Below are positions 42,351 through 44,398 of a stretch of DNA of 44,398 bases, in pieces. A program made the position numbers and the translations under genes. Source of the DNA: Mesorhizobium sp. (GTDB lineage Bacteria > Pseudomonadota > Alphaproteobacteria > Rhizobiales > Rhizobiaceae); contig SAKE01000032.1 in assembly GCA_004017275.1 (NCBI GenBank), forward strand, positions 1 to 44,398, written 5' to 3'. Every line of letters begins with the position of its first letter. The stretch's first letter is position 1. The notes under the pieces were generated by a model. It made no database searches. It was not told where the DNA came from and was given only the letters and a program-made list of their open reading frames with translations.

Positions 42351-43402
42351 GCGGCATTGGTGGCGGCGTTGATGGCGACGCGCGTCGTCGAGCCGCCGTT
42401 CAGCGTCTGCGACTGGATCCTGACGCCGATATCGCCGCGCACCCGTTCGTTGACGCGCTTGCGCAGGCCTTCGCTGACCGGATAGACCGGCTCCGGCCCG
42501 TTGTCGGCCCCGTCGGCATTGTCCGAGCCATGGCCGGGATTGAACGGGATGTTCAGCCGCACGCTGCCGGCGAACTGGGTGTCGTCGCGATTGTCGTTGC
42601 GGACTTCGCCGGCGAAGACCAGTTCAGTGCCGCTGCCGAAGACATCGCCCACCGTGTATTCGAAGCCTGCCTTGGCGCCGGTGACGCTGCCATCGTCGCC
42701 GTGCGGGTCCTCGAAGTGATAGCCGCCGATGTCCAGCCGCAGCGAATGCTTGTCGGGAAGGTTGACCGGCACCTGCGCGCCGATCTCGCCCTCGATGCCC
42801 CATGCCGCATAGTCGCGGTGATCGAGGACCGATATCTGCTCCATCAGCTGGTTGCTGACCATCGACAGGGTCGAACTGGTCGAGTGATCGGTGTGGTCGC
42901 CCTTGATCGGCAGGTAGACGTTCACATGCGCGTCGAAATGCGAGGTGATCGCTTCGGCGCCCAGTGTCGCCGATGTGAACTGGTTGCTGTTGTAATTCTC
43001 GACGTTGAGATAGGCGTAGCCGCCGACCATCAGGTCCGGGTTGACGATGCGGCGAATGCCGAGGCCGACATCCTGGCCGAAACTGTCCTTGAAATCGTGC
43101 TTGGCCCGCACATCCAGGAACAGCACTGATTCGGCCGTCTGCTTGAGCGGGATGAAGCCTTCGAGCGCGGCGTTACCGCCATTGTTGTCGGCGCCGATGA
43201 TGGCGCGGATCTGCGGCTGCCACAACCCGTTCGGATCGCCATAGGCGGCAATACTGGAGAGGCCGAGCGCCAGCGTCGTCAGCGCCGTCGTCTTCCACAG
43301 ATGTCTGGCAATTCGCGAATGGCGATAGCCGGCGCGCACGCGGAAATCCTCCCCACGCACCGCCATCTCCCCAACTTGCCGAGAGGTCTCGGTAGTTCCC
43401 AT
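26849..43402 (-). CDS. Giant inverse autotransporter adhesin with beta-helical passenger
   Basis: This intact 16.5-kb gene encodes 5517 residues. Residues 1-55 are a long signal peptide (hydrophobic core TTALTTLALGLSSIAA). Residues about 60-290 form an intimin/invasin-type outer-membrane barrel (EGFIPLKQ, GLGIRRIVNPDLMVGGYAYL, WGIEGEIGAQVPV), followed by an acidic linker and the helix LRKRVNERVRGDIG. The remaining roughly 5160 residues are Gly/Thr/Asn-rich right-handed beta-helix repeats in six blocks, each opening with an FYYVD-x-x-G-x-GDG-x-x-x-NP-like cap at about 352, 796, 1303, 2079, 3290 and 4151. There is no C-terminal barrel. It probably anchors by its N-terminus (type Ve secretion) and exposes an adhesive fibre. 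An alternative start is ATG 43366. Confidence 0.85.
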   Translation of the reverse strand: MGTTETSRQVGEMAVRGEDFRVRAGYRHSRIARHLWKTTALTTLALGLSSIAAYGDPNGLWQPQIRAIIGADNNGGNAALEGFIPLKQTAESVLFLDVRAKHDFKDSFGQDVGLGIRRIVNPDLMVGGYAYLNVENYNSNQFTSATLGAEAITSHFDAHVNVYLPIKGDHTDHSTSSTLSMVSNQLMEQISVLDHRDYAAWGIEGEIGAQVPVNLPDKHSLRLDIGGYHFEDPHGDDGSVTGAKAGFEYTVGDVFGSGTELVFAGEVRNDNRDDTQFAGSVRLNIPFNPGHGSDNADGADNGPEPVYPVSEGLRKRVNERVRGDIGVRIQSQTLNGGSTTRVAINAATNAAFGKFYYADGGNSLGLGTIGDPTTLDDAVAKAGSGFVVALGGAGNITTAGVTLANGQTVIGGGGSVTAKLFGGGTSTFNLGGSDGTIQGTNVVNPVITLGNGNTLNGITITGGGDGIFGNNVTGTKLTKVTVDGAGGNGAEFTGNSTNVTASDFTAKNNGLDGLHIEGDGTYNFTGTTLLQHNADDGLDVTGKGTYTFATLNAKDNADRGITVQGTSAGGSFTTTGGTVSGNGGTAVFIDPITAHVVLDSISQSGGTSGVVLDQVSGSFTVNGATTISNTTGPAIAISNSPAAIRFGDVNITNPGADAISFAGVNAAVVAGNIVISGLGVGTGLDFSGAKTNFTAQSLNITGTGAAGSIGIDLTSPSAGGATIVITNGGAIAGVDTGVRFGISGSLANSANSKFNFGGGSIAGITASLDARGLNQTLGHYAFGSTTFSGAQLFDVQNVIFVGASATGTGTGSSLLDLASIATADANTDANAIFVLVNRGTAIDDTDGFSLGAGQTLASFGNGRTFSLGGIPVNVTGDNVTHTAAVSDAGGAATLTDSGTGNVVTLANNTSALDFSVSGGAGYGIYGNGVSNVTLSGVNVSGAAMSGVVFDGTNSVTATNLNSSGNTDAGLSIQGDGSYNFGGTTTLSNNGDNGLFIVGDGTYAFQTLNASGNSGFGVNVLSTTGTFSTTDGTISGNGAAGVVLLGANIDVTLTSLTQDGGGFGAMFAGVSGNFAVSGATTVSNTILGGLGIFDSTADFTFGAVDISDITAPGGIGIDVQNSGGAVTFGGPVSMTDPGDGIWLEDNTGAVSFGGAVTIDQPFGSGIDVVGTNGIISFGDIDITGLCNCSTALDLSGSTSTFTAATLDVSGSSGGSSIGIDLSGTNGGSVTIGSGVITGVDTGVQMGTNGLAGTTANTAFSFGASGGASISGVTASLDMRGLSPGSGSYAFNDTVLNGPQLFDIANVIYVGSANTGLGDGSSVNDLINAAAADDLTTDANTIFVLVKTASVQTTDTDADGFTLADSQSIVSFANGGTVTLGGPPANVTGTNVTAGATQADPFGFGGATLNNAAASTIDLANGNLVKNLSVSNGTDTAIDGTGNAGLTINGVTISSAAFGLVLNGSTGIVTVDNLDIQSASQTGIALVGSSATVNFTGNTTITGAAGVGLFANNFDGTATFDDLDITGGGRGVAILSGSSGTLTFGAASSITNTGDVAFNINGATPNVTYNGTIDQANAANAVRILGMTGGTATFGGMITASTGASNAIDLTGNAGATIMFNGGGLNLTTTTGTGFNATGGGTINVLMTGTESITTSTGRAINLDGVTIGGTVGVSFDSITTGVATATALNFNNVSGGTFSGDNITIAGTAAGINGLAINNSSATFTTFNLVTNNVAGADVSLTNNTGSIFILGGTITNSGTGDGVVVSGGSAAISVAANISSSASGLGTAVRVDGTTGGSVYVNRIVSTATGNLFNVGSTTAPINTVINLGSLGALATGGGSAVIGGLGAGTTFSDLSLSVTNSTGTGLAISNVASTASVDFQMVDVSGGATGIGLSDNSGTVAFSFTNLTNVGLNQTGVSVSGTNSGTVSFGSSFGGLSIAMTGDGATGISFANAVVNGTITARDFDLTSISSTGTTAVNLTNTTGLGTIRLGDPGPSANATASTIGGIGNGPGIGFQFSNTTAVNLIYGDGEGAVDRLSTVKAVDIFNSAGGFPAGGTYNFKDVNGPTGFIGDISEAQGSTIYYVDPNGTGDGTAYNPGSIAGAEASGAKIIALIDRSQNGTSNLINMMLAQQNGGGNSTLNLADGQILIGLKAGDSIDTAPYGGVGGALGGNFKFSNINSSSIVDAPDGVDSVLPTLTTASGNTVDFTGRASIDNVIIDNTGSGIGVHGTGVTEFVLNRATVTGGSGGGLSLSDGAADSEITLSTLTLGARGGDIALVDGSAGAGLMKVSTFSDITLAGNNGEVGGFALRGLTFDANAATGGIDQVNGGAFIAGTTTNRVGGYGLALTGVAGDIKFATTNVAVKTASFGIPALGIYVNGAAGGGNSIDFGTASLNVNGTGAAVFDAALLADIGSGNRVGFSGVATVNTVNAAGLTSTSSGTLFFGAAGNTVTTTGQPAISFAGGTRVEDGSGGSAQFGAINASGGRNGILLSDLAASPTLLFNGPVTIDGTTLNAIQIQNTTLAATSVTFGGAVSITNATGGGVAWTRLAGSTDTLTFSGGLSIQNSGGIGFSADHGSVALSGANTVSTASGTGVSISNASVSGGFASTSATFSSGNGVDLQNLSGTVALGTGTLTNTGSGTSFNVGSATNASGGNSVISYGGTIASNGTGAAVSIQEMTGGSVSLSGNLTDTNAAAGGNIVIAGNNSATITFSGSTKQISSGAADGVNIGWPGGVVSGVPNPNPNSAINFTNGGLDITTTTGGMGFVAFGGFGPGSLAVTGSGNKINSGGDGLLVAGTNVGASGITFDSISAVSTVNAAGVLLSGLALTGDINIGGLRDTGYTGALLAGLTGAGVVNFTGTTDLDVSYRGFDIGGPVVGTINIANVAGSTLTIDGGEGGIVTNGLQGGIINVGGNGGLASIGATTSTSGSAISLSGGNDLINATLNYKGSIKVDAGSVLGAGSDWTHLNLSGSITSTTSSMAFGFFGANGVYDISSTIAHTGGIGIAFNGTSQGTATFSGTSKTFSTGATDAIVRSAGIGTLAFTNGGLGITTGFGYGINASTTGAGRFSVSGPNNTITTTTGSALRLDGATLGADGVNFSSISVNGAGTGILLNNVSGGAVNLGTVSLLGITGTGVDVTGTLGSTVNFASLNIGLGAASAIGLDLNGAALGTSNITAGDFDVDGGSFAGTIGIDMAGTTGTGTIQLGDTVNNNPAGQISTISNVGYGVQFSSATNARLVFGDGAGPAESSISTTGGQVIHATDSLPTNGDYNFDDVNFSGDISNLSAISVYYIDAAGNLSGTGNGSFLNPGSVAQAELSSANVFVLIDKTTGGTETIDIGGGSFDLKDGQALISFQSGDAAIDVSQLGVGVGAGAPISFHFTTIPASTTVSNPGGLDNSRPILASNGAAATISLPTSGSGVITAGVQNVTAINSGSGAGISTSASVTLASNFVLRNNTITAGGNALDFSTTGAPANTLLLSIDGNTLQSTGSGLAASFTGQNINPTDNSIAIRSFAGNKVTGGAGSGGIVFNNVRFDSDGAGGTVNAGTLIVGNPGARVQGNGLSFTNTSGTFNMGTLSLANNGGTGVIANTKTTTFTLNNSGGAVSTNVGTAFDLDPLTVNMKFTTVLASGGANGIIFNGVAGTFTVTGATNISSTTGFGIDAINTNTGTFNFNTVTVSNSLTAGGGIRVATGTLNVTGLANIDTTGGVGLSQGGGTTSFANGLTIHTTSGTGIVGTGGTMGITATAAAQTVNSTGGQAINLANVAASIALDSTSSGGGTNNVGLTNVSGSINLGTGTLTNNGAGAAFNVGSGADLSGGNATISYAGAIVSNGSGAAVSILELTGGSVTLSGNLTDTNAAGGGQIVVANINNGTAATVTFSGATKQIQSGATDGVNLVGNVNGTIDFSNGGLAINTTSGIGFHAQSGGTISVAGTTNTITSAGNALSLDAVTIGSGINFNSVSTSSGAVTGIGLTNVASAGGAINLGTVNLQGISSRGVDVTGTLGAGLNFNSLSIGLTSTTAVAFDLNGAQINAAITANDFDVINSIGVGTSIGVDLRGATGGQVVRLGDAVAGGASSSISGVNTGVFLDSATNLAFTYGDGQSATDQASTIGASVGIDASSAPVAGTYNFQDVNFAASPGLGFGVGKIYFVGASATGDGTGRDQNNLATLTTAEAASVTSDVLVLVNDGGTITAAGSGADNTLVLSTGEQVRGFGNGNINLAMSVPSTIQLANNSISIVDATPNGAATLTTNAGSNAITLGASGNFIDGFILDGSPAGAARGIKDNGFGASGTIISHMTIQNFATAGVEITPSTSTGIDNVTFAGNASDVNVNALNTTITNVFSTGATGIAFDLRNTTGTTTLSNLNVTTAATGTGIVLGGASGPQGTITGSNVDVTGGAGGGIKVLGGNAAIGFDAASFVGVASGSVGTAVTITGRSGGSFAFAGAVVANGAASGISVSGAAVANTVSFTGAVGLGTVSTLTGTAVSIDNNGTASTVSFSNLGIVTSGTTGFSAANGGTVNVTTGTVSATGAGAIALVGVAAGVNFTSTTSTGGTNNVALTNVTGTVGLGSGSLTGATGVAFLLNGGAATVSYGGTLTKTTAGKIVDISGVTGGTVTLSGNLSATGGGDNGIFVHGNAGGAFTFSGGTKTLTTDANTAVDLTNNGGATIDFTGGGLAINTTTGTGFSATGAGTLSVTGGGNSITTTSGVAMNLQGITVGGSQVSFASTTKGAGGTSAVVMNGVVGAGSVNLGTGSLVGGSAATILIGDGAGGANTGGTAGFIYAGGITSGASQAVNIQDRTAGAQNINLSGNISHISASQTGIILADNAAGTITFSGGTKLISSGSATAVAIANTGASAVFSFGGLSISTTAGNGLDISGTGTVTISGGLNTVNTQTGTAFANLGGSATVTSDAALTTGNAGRVVDIQNRTANNVTLSGNVSNTGPGALGLRVQNVTGGTVTFSGAKMLTTTTNTAVNLNSNTNGTINFTGGGLAINTTTGIGFSATGGGTVTVQGIVNTITSTSATALNVANTTIGGSGLTFQSISANGGTNGIVLNNTGAGGLTVTGVGTNAGSGGTIQNTTGRGASFISASNITLKNMNFTNAGTDDLDADNSGLSTGDNLATNAAIHLQNVSTATLDRIAISGSAEQGINGNTVSNFTLSNSSISNAGNSADEDGIHFYNMSGTSAITNTTITGSGDDNFNLQTQSGTLALTISGGSSTGAVLGSGYLFGIRGTSNATINLSSANSSNNFSGGIVADAFDNSTMNLNVINSTSSSNNDQLSVSAGDNSDVSLVATGNTLSSTATGDFVVVSLLGSAFDNGFTFDARIENNNITVANGLTADGISVFNAGGGAMRVGIKNNTIDYAGTQRAILVQTGQDGAGSILAQITGNAIDIKLDGTGNAVAGILVQSGITSPTGDGSSIDLNIGGAGALANTFTHSLGGTMAGGDIRVRQRNNGTINLSGYAGGATDLAAAIAYLNGRNTVVSASTATADSTGFTGLATPPFP
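42530..43230 (-). other. Inverse autotransporter beta-barrel domain within the giant adhesin
   Basis: This codes for residues about 58-291. Alternating amphipathic strands end in aromatic residues, with family-like segments FLDVRAKHDFKDSFGQDVGLG, GGYAYLNVENYNSNQF and LRLDIGGYHFEDP. It matches the intimin/invasin barrel (PF11924-like), which inserts in the outer membrane and exports the C-terminal passenger. Confidence 0.75.
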
Positions 43403-43635
43403 CCCCGGCGAGTCCTTCTGGGACTACACGTCCCCCGTGCAAATTCTTACCCGAATTCTATTGTATAGCGAGTCCTGGACTCTCCGATTTCTAGGGGTTT
43501 CCTGCAAAATTGCCCGCTGTGTCCGAAAGGTCACAGTAGTTTTGCCGGCTTGCTTGGCTCCAGCCCGGCTTTCGGAACAGTCTCGAGTGTTGTATCAAGC
43601 CCCACCCGGGAAAATACCTGGCGGGGCGAGGAATC
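43403..43635. promoter_or_regulatory. Divergent promoter region, adhesin / IalB-family gene
   Basis: Both genes start away from this 233-base spacer, so promoters for each must lie here. An AT-rich patch (attcttacccgaattctattgtatagc, 43443-43468) is the best core-promoter candidate. A small inverted repeat cacg-tcccc-cgtg lies at 43427-43439. I cannot assign hexamers with confidence. Confidence 0.4.
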
Positions 43636-44226
43636 ATGCAAGGCATCCGACAAAACAACATGTCATCTATTTTAGCGATGGCTAATCTACTTGGCGTGGT
43701 CGCGGGATTCGCTGCCTTGTGGCTGACGCTCGCCCCCGCGCCAGCATTTGCCGAAGACGCCAAGCCGGCACAGCCGAAGCCGGCCGATGCCGCTGCAAAG
43801 CCGGCCGATGCCAATCCGTGGGCGGTGAACTGCTCCAGTGGCTCGGCGACCGCCGAGCTTCAGTGCCAGGTGTCGCAGAACCTGACCGAAGCCAAGACGG
43901 GCCAGCGCGTGCTGACCGTGACCGTGCGCCGCGACAGCGGCAATGGCGGCCTGGCCATGCTGCTTGCTCTGCCGCACGGGCTGTTCCTGCCGTCCGGCGC
44001 CTCCTTCCAGATCGACCAGGGCCAGAAGACGACCCTCGCCATCCAGACCAGCGACCAGAACGGCGCCTATGCCGCCACTCCGCTTTCGGCGGACCTCATC
44101 AAGGCGATGAAGTCGGGGACCAACCTGAACATCGGCATGGAATCGGTCACCCGCAAGCCGGTCACCATCCCGGTGTCGCTGGCCGGCTTCACCGCCGCCG
44201 TCGCCAAGCTGGAATCGATCAAGTAG
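43636..44226 (+). CDS. Invasion-associated locus B (IalB) family periplasmic protein
   Basis: The 196-residue product has a signal peptide ending at AFA (residue 39) and an Ala/Lys/Pro-rich linker (AEDAKPAQPKPADAAAKPAD). The IalB-like domain follows: WAVNCSS with Cys66, ELQCQVSQ with Cys77, LTVTVRRD, LALPHGLFLPSGASFQIDQG and ATPLSADLIKAMKSG. The two cysteines probably form a disulphide in the periplasm. The family is named after a Bartonella invasion factor and is widespread in Rhizobiales, where its molecular role is unclear. GAGGAATC precedes ATG 43636. It diverges from the giant adhesin gene. Confidence 0.88.
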   Translation: MQGIRQNNMSSILAMANLLGVVAGFAALWLTLAPAPAFAEDAKPAQPKPADAAAKPADANPWAVNCSSGSATAELQCQVSQNLTEAKTGQRVLTVTVRRDSGNGGLAMLLALPHGLFLPSGASFQIDQGQKTTLAIQTSDQNGAYAATPLSADLIKAMKSGTNLNIGMESVTRKPVTIPVSLAGFTAAVAKLESIK

Positions 44227-44296
44227 CGGATGCGGCCCACTGTCCCCTCCAGCCGTCACAGGCTTCAGGCATGAACATACCGCTCAATTTGTCAAA

Positions 44297-44344
44297 GCCG
44301 GCGCTGCCCCTCATTGCCCTGCCGGGCATTTCTCCCCGTAAACG
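44297..44344. repeat. Half-copy of the palindromic intergenic repeat
   Basis: gccggcgctgcccctcattgccctgccgggcatttctccccgtaaacg matches the left arms of copies A and C, but the sequence then diverges and no inverted right arm is seen before the window ends at 44398. It is either a truncated element or one cut by the window. Confidence 0.7.
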
Positions 44345-44398
44345 CAGGGCTGTCCGGGGAAAGGGAGGGTGAATCGAAATGCCACATGCGCATGCCCC

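Noticed and set aside
27266..43129. Many long open frames (up to about 610 codons) on the plus strand opposite the giant adhesin gene
   Set aside because: They are Pro/Val/Ala- or Arg/Asp-rich with no recognisable domain, and follow from the GC-rich third positions and repetitive composition of the real gene on the minus strand.

Overview
The window looks like chromosomal DNA of a GC-rich alphaproteobacterium of the order Hyphomicrobiales (Rhizobiales), most likely Mesorhizobium or a close relative. This is inferred from the imuA-imuB-dnaE2 mutagenesis cassette behind a direct-repeat SOS box of the alphaproteobacterial type (GAAC-N7-GAAC), the co-chaperone/LON/Trm112 gene order, an IalB-family protein, and several copies of a palindromic intergenic repeat typical of rhizobial genomes. 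No database search was possible, so genus level is a guess.

Positions 1-9200 hold ordinary metabolism and regulation. A minus-strand operon encodes a DUF4173-type membrane protein, a CreB-like response regulator, a CreC-like sensor kinase and an FAD-dependent amine oxidase-like enzyme; a direct repeat resembling the CreB box lies upstream. Next come a CitE-like CoA-ester lyase, a DUF1737 protein, a six-helix membrane protein diverging from a TetR regulator across two near-identical operators, and a minigluzincin-type metallopeptidase followed by an unknown small protein.

Positions 9300-18480 hold the SOS-controlled imuA-imuB-dnaE2 operon, a minus-strand proteostasis group (Trm112-like, LON-domain and thioredoxin/TPR proteins), a prolyl-tRNA editing protein, and tRNA-Gly(GCC) with a strong intrinsic terminator behind it.

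Positions 18480-44398 are an accessory, surface-oriented region. It starts with about 800 bases of weakly coding DNA and an AT-richer RTX-type protein with six copies of a roughly 40-residue aromatic repeat. Then come a SapC-family protein, a small DUF6916-like protein, and a minus-strand operon of three tandem phage-tail-collar paralogues, a beta-propeller protein and a GNAT acetyltransferase, with no other phage gene. The last 17 kb is one intact 5517-codon gene for a giant adhesin. It has an N-terminal intimin/invasin-type (inverse autotransporter) barrel and a roughly 5000-residue beta-helical passenger built from repeated modules. It diverges from an IalB-family periplasmic protein gene.

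The strongest candidates for undescribed biology are the tail-collar triplet locus and the modular giant inverse autotransporter, whose beta-helix segments are joined by a recurring conserved linker.
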